A program made the translations under genes and the position numbers. A DNA stretch of 64,000 nucleotides from Chersky-840 sp035532735. Lineage in GTDB: Bacteria > Actinomycetota > Acidimicrobiia > Acidimicrobiales > UBA8190. The notes beneath the pieces are model-generated. The model was not told where the DNA came from and did no database searches. It worked only from the letters and a program-made list of their open reading frames with translations. This document shows, in pieces, positions 17,117 through 25,820 of this stretch. Positions within the stretch are counted from its first letter, which is position 1. Every line of letters begins with the position of its first letter. Location of the stretch: contig DATKQM010000031.1 of assembly GCA_035532735.1 (NCBI GenBank), forward strand, positions 62,001 through 126,000. The letters run 5' to 3'.

Positions 17117-18507
17117 TGGCCCGGACCTTCCACATCCGGACCTACGGCTGTCAGATGAACGAGCACGACTCCGAGCGCCTGGCCGGGCTCCTCATGGCCG
17201 ACGGCCTCGAGCCGACCGCGGACATCGAGCGCGCCGATCTCGTCGTCTTCAACACCTGCTGTATCAGGGAGAACGCCGACAACAAGTTCTTCGGGCACCT
17301 CGGTCAGTTCAAGGCGCTTCGTGAGAGCCGGCCCGACATGCAGATCGCGGTGGGAGGCTGTCTGGCCCAGAGCGACGGCGAAGCCATTCGCAGGCGCGCC
17401 GGGCACGTGGACGTCGTGTTCGGGACCCACAACCTGACGCGGGCCCCAGCCTTGTTGCGCCGAGCCGCAACCGAGGGTCCGGTCGTGGAGATCCTGGACG
17501 GCCCCGCGCCCGAGGAGGAATCCGATCTCCCCGTCGCCTTGTCTGCAGTGCGCGAGCTCTCCTACACGGCCTGGGTCACCATCCAGATGGGGTGCGACAA
17601 CTCGTGCGCCTTCTGCATCGTCCCCCAAGTGCGCGGTCCCGAAGTGAGCAGGCCCTTCGATGAGATCGTGGCCGAGGTCACCGGCCTGAGCGGCCGGGGG
17701 GTCACCGAGGTGACCCTGCTCGGCCAGAACGTCAATTCCTACGGACGCGACCTCACCCGTCGTCGCCCCCTCTTCGCGTCACTCCTGCGCGCCGTGGGAG
17801 CGGTGGACGGGATTCGCCGTGTCCGGTACACGAGCCCGCACCCGAAGGACCTCAGACCCGAGACGATCTCGGCCATGGCCGAGACGCCGTCGGTGTGCGA
17901 GCACCTCCACCTGCCCTTGCAGTCCGGGAGCGACCGGGTGCTCAGCGCCATGCGCCGGGGCTACAGCGCCGAGCGGTATCTGCAGCGGCTGTCGGCGGCG
18001 CGCGCCGCCATCACGGATCTGGCGGTCACCACCGACATCATCGTCGGCTTCCCCGGAGAGACCGACGATGACTTCGAGCGGACGCTCGAGGTCGCGGCGG
18101 AGGCAGAGTACGACAGCGCCTACACGTTCATCTTCTCGCCTCGGCCGGGCACGAGGGCAGCGGCGATGACGACATCGTTCGTCTCAGACGACGTGGTGGC
18201 CGAGCGCTTCGAGAAGCTCCGGCTGGTGGTGGAGCGCTCCGCGCTGCTCCGACACGAGGCCCGCATCGGGCGCGTGGAGGAGGTCATCGTGGAAGGGTCG
18301 AGCGCGCGTGACCCCGCCGTGCTGACCGGGCGCACCAGGCAGAACAAACTCGTGCATTTCGCGCCACCCGACGGCGCCGCACTTGAGCCCGGCGCCTATG
18401 GGGAGGTCCTCGTCACCGGAGCTGCACCGCATCACCTGCGCGGCGAGCTGGTCCGCGTCACCGCCGGCGCCAGAGCGCGGATCCGCATTCCCGTCTCGGT
18501 CCGGTAG
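17116..18507 (+). CDS. miaB: tRNA-2-methylthio-N6-dimethylallyladenosine synthase MiaB
   Basis: A radical-SAM methylthiotransferase that adds the 2-methylthio group to i6A37 of tRNAs. The N-terminal UPF0004 domain holds three cluster cysteines (Cys12, Cys48, Cys82). The radical SAM cysteines are Cys160, Cys164 and Cys167 (CxxxCxxC), and a C-terminal TRAM domain follows. The 463 aa length is normal. ATG 17116 overlaps the thrB stop by one base. It sits next to miaA, which makes the i6A substrate. Confidence 0.97.
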   Translation: MARTFHIRTYGCQMNEHDSERLAGLLMADGLEPTADIERADLVVFNTCCIRENADNKFFGHLGQFKALRESRPDMQIAVGGCLAQSDGEAIRRRAGHVDVVFGTHNLTRAPALLRRAATEGPVVEILDGPAPEEESDLPVALSAVRELSYTAWVTIQMGCDNSCAFCIVPQVRGPEVSRPFDEIVAEVTGLSGRGVTEVTLLGQNVNSYGRDLTRRRPLFASLLRAVGAVDGIRRVRYTSPHPKDLRPETISAMAETPSVCEHLHLPLQSGSDRVLSAMRRGYSAERYLQRLSAARAAITDLAVTTDIIVGFPGETDDDFERTLEVAAEAEYDSAYTFIFSPRPGTRAAAMTTSFVSDDVVAERFEKLRLVVERSALLRHEARIGRVEEVIVEGSSARDPAVLTGRTRQNKLVHFAPPDGAALEPGAYGEVLVTGAAPHHLRGELVRVTAGARARIRIPVSVR

Positions 18508-18512
18508 GGCTC

Positions 18513-19502
18513 GTGCGCCGGCTCCCGGAGCCCGAGGGCGCGCCCGGGCATGTCGCGCTCGTGGGGCCGACGGCGTCGGGGAAGTCCGCCTTGGCCCTGG
18601 TCCTGGCCCGCCAGCGGCCCGAGGCCGAGCTCGTCTCGGTCGATTCGATGTGCGTCTATCGCGAGATGGACATCGGGACGGCCAAGCCCGGTGCCGCCGA
18701 GCGGGCCCAGGTTCCCTACCACCTGGTGGACGTCGTCGATCCCGACGAGGAGTTCACGCTGAGCCGGTTCCAGTCCGAGGTACGCGCCGTCCTGGCCGGC
18801 GTCGAGGCACGCCGGCACCGGGCATTGCTCGTGGGCGGGACCGGGCTCTATCTCCGGGCCGTGGTCGATCGATTGTCGGTGCCGGGTCGCTTCCCCGATG
18901 TGTCGGCCGCCCTCGAGAAAGAGGCGCAGACGCCCGGCGGCACCGAGCGCCTGCACGCGCGCTTGGCCGCCCTCGACCCGACCGCGGCGTCTCGGATGGA
19001 GCCGACCAACCGTCGCCGGTTGGTGCGCGCCCTCGAGGTCACGCTGGGTTCGGGCCGGCCCTTCTCGTCGTTCGGGCCCGGGCTCGAGGCCTATCCACCC
19101 ACGCCCTTCACCTTGGTGGGCATCCGCTTCGACTCCACCATCCACGAGGCGCGCATCGAGCAGCGATTCGAGGACCTCCTCGATCGCGGATTCGTCGACG
19201 AGGTCCGGACGCTCGCTCGTCGACCGGGGGGCCTGTCGCGTACCGCCCGCCAGGCCCTCGGGTACAGAGAGCTCTTGGCGCACGTGGAGGAGGGGGTTGC
19301 CCTCGACGACGCCGTGGCCGAAGCCAAGCGCCGCACCAGGGCTTTCGCCCGTCGTCAGTGGGCGTGGTTCCGTCGTGACCCGCGCATCTCGTGGCTCGAT
19401 CCCGGCGGGGATCTCCTGGCGCAGCTCCTGGAGCTCTGGGACATATCGGCCACCGCCACGCACCGCCCGGGCACAGGGGTCGAGGGCGAGGTGGGAGACT
19501 GA
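18513..19502 (+). CDS. miaA: tRNA dimethylallyltransferase
   Basis: Transfers the dimethylallyl group from DMAPP to A37 of UNN-reading tRNAs, the step before MiaB. The P-loop GPTASGKS is at residues 18-25; the family motifs DSMCVYREMDIGTAKP and GGTGLYLRAV follow. GTG 18513 is 5 bases after the miaB stop. The 329 aa length is typical. The last 25 or so residues are Thr/Gly-rich and poorly conserved. Confidence 0.96.
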   Translation: MRRLPEPEGAPGHVALVGPTASGKSALALVLARQRPEAELVSVDSMCVYREMDIGTAKPGAAERAQVPYHLVDVVDPDEEFTLSRFQSEVRAVLAGVEARRHRALLVGGTGLYLRAVVDRLSVPGRFPDVSAALEKEAQTPGGTERLHARLAALDPTAASRMEPTNRRRLVRALEVTLGSGRPFSSFGPGLEAYPPTPFTLVGIRFDSTIHEARIEQRFEDLLDRGFVDEVRTLARRPGGLSRTARQALGYRELLAHVEEGVALDDAVAEAKRRTRAFARRQWAWFRRDPRISWLDPGGDLLAQLLELWDISATATHRPGTGVEGEVGD

Positions 19503-19507
19503 AGACG

Positions 19508-20371
19508 ATGGACGCCCGAGGCGCACTTCGTCTGACGAAGCACCATGGAGCGGGCAACGACTTCCTCGTGCTGCTCGATCCCGATGACCGCCGACCCTTC
19601 TCGGCGTCGGAGGCGCGCGCCCTGTGCGACCGGCACCGGGGTCTCGGGGCCGACGGGGTGTTGCGCGCCCTGGCAGGCCAGGGCCCGGGGTGGCTGGCGA
19701 TGGAGTTGCACAACGCCGACGGCGGCGTGGCGGAGATGAGCGGCAACGGGATCCGCTGTCTGGTCCAGGCCGCGGTGGACGGCGGCATGGTGGACGCCGG
19801 GACCGTCATGGTCCAGACCCTGGGTGGGTTGCGGTCGGTCGAGTTCCGGCCCGGGCCCGAGACAGGGCTCGGCTACGGACGCGTGGACATGGGCCCGGGC
19901 CGTCTCGGCGACGAGGTCGGCCCGGATGTCCTCGGAGCGGCGCGCTGGGGCCAGCACGTCGACATGGGCAATCCCCACATCGTGCTGTTCGGTGCCGAGC
20001 CCGACGACGTGACCGTTTCGATGCAGGGACCGCGGTGGGAGCGCTCGATCGTCGGCGGGGTCAACGTGGAGTTCGTCTGGCCCGGCCCCGGCACCGATGA
20101 GCTCACCCTGCGGGTGTGGGAGCGCGGCGCCGGTGAGACCTTGGCGTGTGGGACAGGCGCGTGCGCTGTGGTGGCCGCCGCGTATGCCCATGGCGAGGTC
20201 GGGCCCCGGGTCCGGGTGCACAACCGGGGTGGTCCCCTCGACGTCGAGCTCGGTGAGCCCGGCATCACCCTGGCCGGCCCGACCCAGAAGGTCGGCGACG
20301 TCACCGTGGACGAGGCGGTCCTGGCCGCGCTGGTGGCGCAGATCCCGACCGAGGTGGCGACTCGACCGTGA
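19508..20371 (+). CDS. dapF: Diaminopimelate epimerase with Ser at the first catalytic position
   Basis: Expected to interconvert LL- and meso-DAP by two-base catalysis. The 287 aa protein has the family N-terminus KHHGAGNDFLV, NADGG, and the second catalytic cysteine Cys214 in ACGTGAC. The first catalytic position, normally Cys in MCGNG, is Ser78 here (MSGNGIRC; codon AGC at 19739-19741), with a cysteine six residues later (Cys84). All other signatures are intact and the gene lies among other lysine genes. Activity is plausible but may be altered. The hflX GTG overlaps its stop. Confidence 0.9.
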   Translation: MDARGALRLTKHHGAGNDFLVLLDPDDRRPFSASEARALCDRHRGLGADGVLRALAGQGPGWLAMELHNADGGVAEMSGNGIRCLVQAAVDGGMVDAGTVMVQTLGGLRSVEFRPGPETGLGYGRVDMGPGRLGDEVGPDVLGAARWGQHVDMGNPHIVLFGAEPDDVTVSMQGPRWERSIVGGVNVEFVWPGPGTDELTLRVWERGAGETLACGTGACAVVAAAYAHGEVGPRVRVHNRGGPLDVELGEPGITLAGPTQKVGDVTVDEAVLAALVAQIPTEVATRP

Positions 20372-21630
20372 CGCTCATCGAGCGCAGTGTTCGCGAGCGG
20401 ATCGTGCTCGTGGGCGTGGTGTTCCCCTGGACATCGCCTGATGTCGTCGACGCTGATCTCGACGAGCTCGCCCTGCTCGTCGACACTGCCGGTGCCACCG
20501 TGGTGGACAGGGTCGTCCAGCGTCGCGACCGGCCCGACCCGGCCACCTTCATCGGACGGGGAAAGGCCGAGGAGCTCCACGAGCTCTCGCTGACCCTCGA
20601 CACCGACACCATCGTCTTCGACGACGAGCTCTCGCCCGCGCAACAACGCAACCTCGAGAAGATCCTGGGTCGTACCGCCATCGACCGCACCGCGGTGATC
20701 CTCGACATCTTCGCCCAGAACGCCCGCTCCCAAGAGGGCAAGGCCCAGGTCGAGCTGGCGCTCTTGCGCTACCGGTTGCCACGGTTGCGGGGCAAGGGGC
20801 TCGGCCTGTCCCAGCAGGCCGGTGGCATCGGCACGAGGGGACCGGGCGAGACCCAGCTCGAGGTGGATCGACGCCGGCTGGTGCGCCGCATGACACGCCT
20901 CGAGGCGGACCTCAAACAGGTCTCGGCCACCCGCCGCACCCAGAGCCGATCGCGCCTGCGGTCGCGCCAACGCGTGGTGAGCCTCGTCGGGTACACCAAC
21001 GCGGGAAAGTCGACCCTGCTCAATCGCCTGACCGACGCGGGCGTGCTCGTCGAGAACCGCCTCTTCTCGACCCTCGACTCCCGTACCCGACGCTTGGCCC
21101 TCCCCGGTGGCGAGACCGTCTTGTTGTCCGACACCGTCGGGTTCGTCCGCAAGCTTCCCCACCAACTCGTCGAGGCCTTCCGGTCCACCCTCGAGGTGGT
21201 CAAGGATGCCGATCTCCTCGTCCACGTCGTGGACGCGTCGGCACCCGAGCCCGAGATCCAGATCGAGGCCGTTCGCTCCGTGCTCGACGAGATCGACGCG
21301 GGTGGCGTCCCGGAGCTCCTCGTGATCAACAAAGCCGATCGTGCCCCCCGTGCCACGGCGCGCCTGGCCAACGCCCATGAAGCAGCGGTGGTGGTCTCAG
21401 CGCTCACCGGCACGGGGATCGAGCAGTTGTTACGGGCCCTGGGTGACCAGTTGCGTGTGGCGGACCGGGTGGTGGAACTCGTCGTGCCCTTCGACCGCGG
21501 CGACGTCCTCGCCGCGGTCCATCGCGAAGGTGAGGTCGTCGATGAGTCCCACAACGAGGGTGCCACCGTGGTCCACGTCGTCCTCGACGACGCCGGTCGC
21601 GCCCGGTTCCGGGAATTCGCGGCCTCATGA
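20368..21630 (+). CDS. hflX: Ribosome-associated GTPase HflX
   Basis: A GTPase that splits stalled or hibernating 70S ribosomes. The N-terminal HflX domain (TFIGRGKAEEL) and the Arg-rich glycine linker (GGIGTRGPGETQLE) precede the G domain with P-loop GYTNAGKST (208-216), DTVGF (G3) and NKAD (G4). The 420 aa length is normal. GTG 20368 overlaps the dapF TGA (GTGA), and the dapC ATG overlaps its stop (ATGA), so dapF-hflX-dapC form one tight operon. miaA upstream is the same neighbour as in many bacteria. Confidence 0.96.
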   Translation: MTLIERSVRERIVLVGVVFPWTSPDVVDADLDELALLVDTAGATVVDRVVQRRDRPDPATFIGRGKAEELHELSLTLDTDTIVFDDELSPAQQRNLEKILGRTAIDRTAVILDIFAQNARSQEGKAQVELALLRYRLPRLRGKGLGLSQQAGGIGTRGPGETQLEVDRRRLVRRMTRLEADLKQVSATRRTQSRSRLRSRQRVVSLVGYTNAGKSTLLNRLTDAGVLVENRLFSTLDSRTRRLALPGGETVLLSDTVGFVRKLPHQLVEAFRSTLEVVKDADLLVHVVDASAPEPEIQIEAVRSVLDEIDAGGVPELLVINKADRAPRATARLANAHEAAVVVSALTGTGIEQLLRALGDQLRVADRVVELVVPFDRGDVLAAVHREGEVVDESHNEGATVVHVVLDDAGRARFREFAAS

Positions 21631-22850
21631 GCAGCCGCCAGACCGAGGAGGGCTTCTCGCCGCCGCCCTATCCCTATGACCGTCTGTCCGCCGCGGCGCA
21701 GAGCGCCGCCGCGCATCTCGGAGGAGCAGTCGACCTCTCGGTGGGCACCCCCTGTGACCCGCCCCCGAGAGCCGTGATCGACGCGCTGGGGACGTCGGGG
21801 ACCGAACGGGGATATCCGGCGTCGATCGGCAGTGCGGGGTTGCGGGGCGCGGCTGCGGACTGGATGCACCGGCGATTCGGCGTGTCCCTCGACCCCGCGC
21901 AGGTGGCGGCCTGCGTCGGCACCAAGGAGTTCGTCGCCACGGCGGCGTGGTTCCTCCGACTGCGCACGCCCGGTCGTGACACCGTGCTGGCACCGGCCCT
22001 GGCGTACCCGACCTACGCCATGGGGGCCCGCCTGGCGGGTTGCCGGACCGTCGAGGTGCCCGCCGGAGTCGACGGTGGCCTCGACCTGTCGGCCATCTCC
22101 GACGAGGACGCGGCGGGCGCGCTGTGTCTGTGGGTGAACAGTCCCTCGAACCCGACCGGCGCCTTGTCCGACCTGGCCGCCGCCGCGGCGTGGGGACGGG
22201 CCCGGGCCGTGCCGGTGCTGTCGGACGAGTGTTACGCCGAGTTCACCTGGGACGGTGCGCCTTCGAGCATCGTCCAATCCGGTGACGACGGGGTCCTCGC
22301 CGTCCACTCGCTGTCGAAGCGGTCGAATCTGGCCGGGGTCCGGGTGGGGTTCTACGCCGGTGACCCCACCTTGGTCGATTACCTCGCCGAGCTGCGCAAG
22401 CACGTCGGGCTCATGGTGCCGGGACCGATCCAGGCCGCGGCCGTCGTCGCCTTCGAAGACGACGACCACGTGGCGCGCCAGCGCGACCGGTATCGAAAGC
22501 GCCTCGCCCGCCTGGCCGAGATCCTGGGAGGAGCCGGGCTCGACACCGAGATGCCGGCGGGCGGGTTCTATCTGTGGGTTCCGGTGCCGGCGTGGGCCGA
22601 GGCCCAGGGTGTGACCGAGGGCCGGCCCGGGGCCTGGGTGCTCACCACCGCGCTGGCCGAGGCCGCGGGCATGCTCGTCAGCCCGGGCGAGTTCTACGGT
22701 GCGCAGGCGGCGGGATTCGTCCGGGTCGCCGCGGTCCAACCCGATGACCTCATCGAGTTGGCGGCCACGCGTCTGGCGTCGTCGGACCACCCGCATCTGA
22801 GGCGCCGACCAGCGGTCCAGGGCTCGGGGGGTGACGGCGCCGCCCGATAA
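21627..22850 (+). CDS. dapC: Succinyldiaminopimelate aminotransferase (class I/II PLP enzyme)
   Basis: Predicted to form N-succinyl-LL-2,6-diaminopimelate from the keto precursor with glutamate. The 407 aa fold-type I aminotransferase carries the PLP lysine Lys231 in HSLSKRSN, the Asn/Asp motifs NSPSNPTG and SDECYAEF, and the Arg region GGFYLWVP. The DapC assignment rests on similarity to actinobacterial DapC and on dapD and dapE immediately downstream. The stop codon TAA is part of the dapD -10 hexamer. Confidence 0.92.
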   Translation: MSSRQTEEGFSPPPYPYDRLSAAAQSAAAHLGGAVDLSVGTPCDPPPRAVIDALGTSGTERGYPASIGSAGLRGAAADWMHRRFGVSLDPAQVAACVGTKEFVATAAWFLRLRTPGRDTVLAPALAYPTYAMGARLAGCRTVEVPAGVDGGLDLSAISDEDAAGALCLWVNSPSNPTGALSDLAAAAAWGRARAVPVLSDECYAEFTWDGAPSSIVQSGDDGVLAVHSLSKRSNLAGVRVGFYAGDPTLVDYLAELRKHVGLMVPGPIQAAAVVAFEDDDHVARQRDRYRKRLARLAEILGGAGLDTEMPAGGFYLWVPVPAWAEAQGVTEGRPGAWVLTTALAEAAGMLVSPGEFYGAQAAGFVRVAAVQPDDLIELAATRLASSDHPHLRRRPAVQGSGGDGAAR

Positions 22851-22853
22851 CCT
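22848..22853 (+). promoter_or_regulatory. -10 element of a leaderless dapD transcript, overlapping the dapC stop
   Basis: TAACCT contains the dapC stop codon TAA and ends 6 nt before the dapD ATG. Confidence 0.5.
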
Positions 22854-22859
22854 CAGGCG

Positions 22860-23687
22860 ATGGCCGACTTGGCGTCCCAGATCGACGAGCTGTGGTCCCG
22901 GGTGGGGGAATTGAGCCCCGCCGACACCGACGCGCTCGGTGTCGTGACCGAGGCCATCGACCTCCTCGATCGTGGTGAGGCCCGTGTGGCCGAGGTGGAC
23001 CTCACCACCGACGAGGTGGTGGTGCACAGCTGGCTCAAGACCGCCATCTTGTTGCTCTTCCGGCTGCGCGCCATGGAGACGGCGGAGATCGGGCCCTTCG
23101 AGTACCACGACAAGTTGCCCCTCAAGACCGGGTACGAGTCAGCGGGTGTCCGGGTCGTCCCCGGCGCATCGGCGCGGTGGGGGTCGTTCCTCGACCGCGG
23201 CGTGATCCTGATGCCGAGCTATGTCAACATCGGAGCCCGTGTCGGCGCCGACACCATGGTCGACACCTGGGCCACGGTGGGTTCGTGCGCGCAGATCGGT
23301 GCGCGCGTGCACCTGGCGGGGGGGGTCGGGATCGGGGGCGTGCTCGAACCGCCCAACGCCGCGCCGGTCATGATCGGGGACGACGCCAACATCAGCAGCC
23401 GGTGCATGGTGACCCAAGGTGCGAGAGTGGGGAACGGGGCGGTCCTGGCCGAAGGCGTGATCCTCAACCCGGGCATCCCCGTCATCGACGCCGCCACCGG
23501 AGACGAGCTGGGGCGAGGCGTGGTGCCGCCATGGAGCGTGGCCGTGGGTGCCTCGCGCCGTCGGGAATTCCCGGGGGGCGAGTTCTTCTTGCCCTGTGTG
23601 CTGGTCATCAAGCGACTCGAGCCGGGGGAGCGCCACGACAAGGCTCAGCTCGAAGCGGCGTTGCGTGAGCACCAGGTCGGCTCCTGA
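22860..23687 (+). CDS. dapD: 2,3,4,5-tetrahydropyridine-2,6-dicarboxylate N-succinyltransferase
   Basis: Succinylates tetrahydrodipicolinate with succinyl-CoA, the entry to the succinylase branch. The 275 aa protein has a left-handed beta-helix of hexapeptide repeats (about 115-215), with LMPSYVNIGARV, TMVDTWATVGSCAQIG and HLAGGVGIGGVLEP nearly as in the enterobacterial enzyme. The length and motifs are those of the E. coli-type DapD, not the longer mycobacterial type. ATG 22860 is supported by the leaderless -10. Confidence 0.95.
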   Translation: MADLASQIDELWSRVGELSPADTDALGVVTEAIDLLDRGEARVAEVDLTTDEVVVHSWLKTAILLLFRLRAMETAEIGPFEYHDKLPLKTGYESAGVRVVPGASARWGSFLDRGVILMPSYVNIGARVGADTMVDTWATVGSCAQIGARVHLAGGVGIGGVLEPPNAAPVMIGDDANISSRCMVTQGARVGNGAVLAEGVILNPGIPVIDAATGDELGRGVVPPWSVAVGASRRREFPGGEFFLPCVLVIKRLEPGERHDKAQLEAALREHQVGS

Positions 23688-23709
23688 CCCCGGGCGACGT
23701 GCCCCCGAC

Positions 23710-24774
23710 ATGACCGATCTCCTCGCGCTGGCGGCAGAGCTCGTCGCCATCCCCTCGGTCAGCCACCACGAGGCGGCTCTCGCCGACCGGGTGGAGGCCG
23801 ACCTCCGCGGCTCGCCACACCTCGAGGTGCAGCGATTCGAGGACACCGTGGTGGCCCGGACCATGCTCGGTCGGCCCCGACGGGTCATCCTGGCCGGACA
23901 CCTCGACACCGTGCCGCCCTTCGACGACCGCTCGGGCCGCCTCGATGGCGACACGTTGTGGGGCCTCGGGTCGGTGGACATGAAAGGCGGGTTGGCGGTG
24001 CTCCTCGACCTGGCCACCGCCATCTCGGCTCCGGCTGTCGATGTGACCTATGTCCTGTATGCCTGTGAAGAGGTGGCCCGTCGTCACAACGCGCTGGCCC
24101 GGTTGGCCGAGACGAACCCCGATCTCCTCACTGCCGACGCGGCGGTCCTCGGCGAGCCCACGGCAGGAGTCGTCGAGGCGGGTTGTCAGGGCACGATGAA
24201 GGCGGTGGTCTCGGTCGGCGGCCGTCGGGCCCACACGGCCCGGCCCTGGATGGGGGTCAATGCCGTGCATCGCCTGGCGCCGGTCCTCGTCGCCCTGGGT
24301 CGTCACGAGCCGCGTCGGGTCGTCCTCGACGGATGCGAGTACACCGAACAACTCCAGGCGGTGGCGATCGAGGGAGGTGTCGCCGGCAACGTCGTCCCCG
24401 ACGCCGCCACGGTCACAATTAATTACCGCTTCGCGCCCGACCGCGACGTCGACGCCGCCGCGCAGACACTGCGAGCCCTGGTGGGCGCGGACCTCGACCC
24501 CTCGGCCGGTGACCACTTCGAGATCGTCGACGCCGCTTCCGGTGCCCCCCCGGCCCTGGACCACGGCCTTCTCAGGTCTCTGGTGGTCGCGTCGGGGGCG
24601 CCGCCGAGAGCCAAGCTGGGGTGGACCGACGTGGCCACCTTCGCCGAGCTCGGTGTCCCCGCCACCAACTTCGGGCCCGGTGACCCCTTGCTCGCCCATA
24701 CCGCCGACGAACATGTCTCGCGTCGCGAGCTCGAGAGCGCACGCGACGTCCTCGCCGCACTGCTCACCGACTGA
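23710..24774 (+). CDS. dapE: Succinyl-diaminopimelate desuccinylase
   Basis: An M20 zinc amidase that releases LL-DAP from the succinyl derivative. In 354 aa the metal site is visible as H64 and D66 (AGHLDTV), the bridging Asp in GSVDMKGG, the catalytic Glu pair in YACEEV, and a C-terminal His in LLAHTADEH. ATG 23710 is the first start at which family similarity begins. It completes the dapC-dapD-dapE run. A convergent lexA lies downstream. Confidence 0.95.
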   Translation: MTDLLALAAELVAIPSVSHHEAALADRVEADLRGSPHLEVQRFEDTVVARTMLGRPRRVILAGHLDTVPPFDDRSGRLDGDTLWGLGSVDMKGGLAVLLDLATAISAPAVDVTYVLYACEEVARRHNALARLAETNPDLLTADAAVLGEPTAGVVEAGCQGTMKAVVSVGGRRAHTARPWMGVNAVHRLAPVLVALGRHEPRRVVLDGCEYTEQLQAVAIEGGVAGNVVPDAATVTINYRFAPDRDVDAAAQTLRALVGADLDPSAGDHFEIVDAASGAPPALDHGLLRSLVVASGAPPRAKLGWTDVATFAELGVPATNFGPGDPLLAHTADEHVSRRELESARDVLAALLTD

Positions 24775-24887
24775 CATCCACTCACCGACCTTCGCTGAAG
24801 GGCGAACCCCCCGATGCTCTTTGGTGCCTCGGTTTCCTGAAAGTGGCCGTGAAATGGCCAGTTCACCCCGGTACGGTGCCGTCACGG

Positions 24888-24971
24888 GGTTCGTTCGTCT
24901 TCTTCAGCGATCCCGACGGCAACCGCTGGGCGGTCCAGCAGGTTCCGGTCAGAGTCGACGCAGAACGGTGA
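24888..24971 (+). pseudogene. C-terminal remnant of a VOC (glyoxalase-like) protein
   Basis: Between dapE and lexA the plus strand reads GSFVFFSDPDGNRWAVQQV and ends at a TGA. SDPDGN-W-(V/L)-Q is the canonical end of vicinal-oxygen-chelate proteins. No start codon or body of the domain is seen upstream (the 110 bases before it are not VOC-like), so this is a stub of a deleted gene. Its last 23 bases overlap the 3' end of lexA on the other strand. The convergent gap also holds two weak hairpins (24791-24806 and 24844-24860). Confidence 0.6.
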
Positions 24972-25578
24972 CGACCCGTCCGTAGACGGTGACGTCGTCG
25001 GGAGCGAACTCCATAGGAGAGAGCGACGCGTTGGCGGGGGAGAGCACGATCTTTCCCCGCCGCCGGGCGAAGGTCTTGACCGTGCCCTCTTCCCCGGGGA
25101 TCCCGGCTACGACGATGTCCCCGTTCTCCGCGTCGGGTTGCTGACGCACGACCACGTAATCACCGTCGAAGATGCCCGCCTCGATCATCGACTCACCGCG
25201 CACCCGGAGCATGAAGACCGACCCCGACCCTGTGAAGTCCTCGGGAAGGGGAAGCAGCTCCTCGACGTTCTCGCTGGCGAGCACCCCGGTTCCGGCGGCC
25301 ACGTCACCGAGAAGGGGCACGTGGCGGACCGGGCTCGCCGCCATGGCGGCCCGGGAGGAGGGATCGAATCGCACCTCCATGGCCCGGGGCTTGGTCGGGT
25401 CCCGTCGGAGGTATCCCTCGCGTTGGAGTACGGCCAGATGGGCATGGACGGTCGACGACGAGGTCAGCCCGACGGCCTCGCCGATCTCACGGACCGACGG
25501 GGGATAGCCCTGTTCACGGAGGCTGTCCCCGATGAACTCGAGGATCTCGAGTCGCTTCCCGGTCAATGCCTCGGCCAT
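24949..25578 (-). CDS. lexA: LexA repressor
   Basis: SOS-response repressor that cleaves itself when RecA is activated. The 209 aa protein starts MAEALTGKR; the wHTH spans about 1-70, the cleavage bond is Ala95-Gly96 (DVAAGT), and the catalytic dyad is Ser130 (GESM) and Lys168 (GTVKTF). ATG at 25578 was chosen over a longer upstream reading because the latter would cover the operator region. Two LexA boxes lie in its own promoter, indicating autoregulation, and two more control the divergent LysM gene. Confidence 0.97.
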   Translation of the reverse strand: MAEALTGKRLEILEFIGDSLREQGYPPSVREIGEAVGLTSSSTVHAHLAVLQREGYLRRDPTKPRAMEVRFDPSSRAAMAASPVRHVPLLGDVAAGTGVLASENVEELLPLPEDFTGSGSVFMLRVRGESMIEAGIFDGDYVVVRQQPDAENGDIVVAGIPGEEGTVKTFARRRGKIVLSPANASLSPMEFAPDDVTVYGRVVTVLRRL

Positions 25579-25624
25579 GTCGCTCTCCTCGTCCCGACGC
25601 CCTGGGGAGCCCGACCCCGGAGGG

Positions 25625-25638
25625 CGAACACCAGTTCG
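25625..25638 (-). promoter_or_regulatory. LexA box 1 (lexA proximal)
   Basis: CGAACACCAGTTCG; CGAAC/GTTCG arms as in the actinobacterial SOS box. It lies just downstream of the lexA -10, near the transcription start. Confidence 0.8.
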
Positions 25639-25642
25639 TGAC

Positions 25643-25671
25643 ACGGTACCCCCCGGGCCGGCCCGGATCAA
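25643..25671 (-). promoter_or_regulatory. lexA promoter
   Basis: On the minus strand, TTGATC (25671-25666) and TACCGT (25648-25643) are 17 bases apart. LexA box 2 covers the -35 edge and box 1 lies after the -10. Confidence 0.6.
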
Positions 25672-25682
25672 ACACCTGTTCG
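25669..25682 (-). promoter_or_regulatory. LexA box 2
   Basis: CAAACACCTGTTCG, one mismatch from the palindrome of boxes 3 and 4. Centred 44 bases from box 1, about four helical turns. Confidence 0.75.
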
Positions 25683-25781
25683 TGACGGGCCCTCCCACCA
25701 GGGACGGAGCTGGTGTCACACCCCCGTGCCAGGGTGTCGCCATGATCGGTTCGGCATCACGACAGGAGAATCCTCCCTCGC

Positions 25782-25810
25782 TTGACACGAACACCTGTTC
25801 GTGGTGTGAT
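25782..25810 (+). promoter_or_regulatory. SOS promoter of the LysM gene
   Basis: A perfect -35 TTGACA (25782-25787), 17-base spacer, then TGTGAT (25805-25810). LexA box 3 fills the spacer. The transcript would have a leader of about 45 nt. Confidence 0.7.
25788..25801 (+). promoter_or_regulatory. LexA box 3
   Basis: CGAACACCTGTTCG, with perfect 6-bp inverted arms, lying exactly between -35 and -10 of the LysM promoter. Confidence 0.85.
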
Positions 25811-25820
25811 GAGGGTGTGA

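Noticed and set aside
20769..23108. Open frame of 779 codons antisense to hflX and dapC
   Set aside because: Same high-GC shadow effect; both sense genes have clear catalytic motifs.
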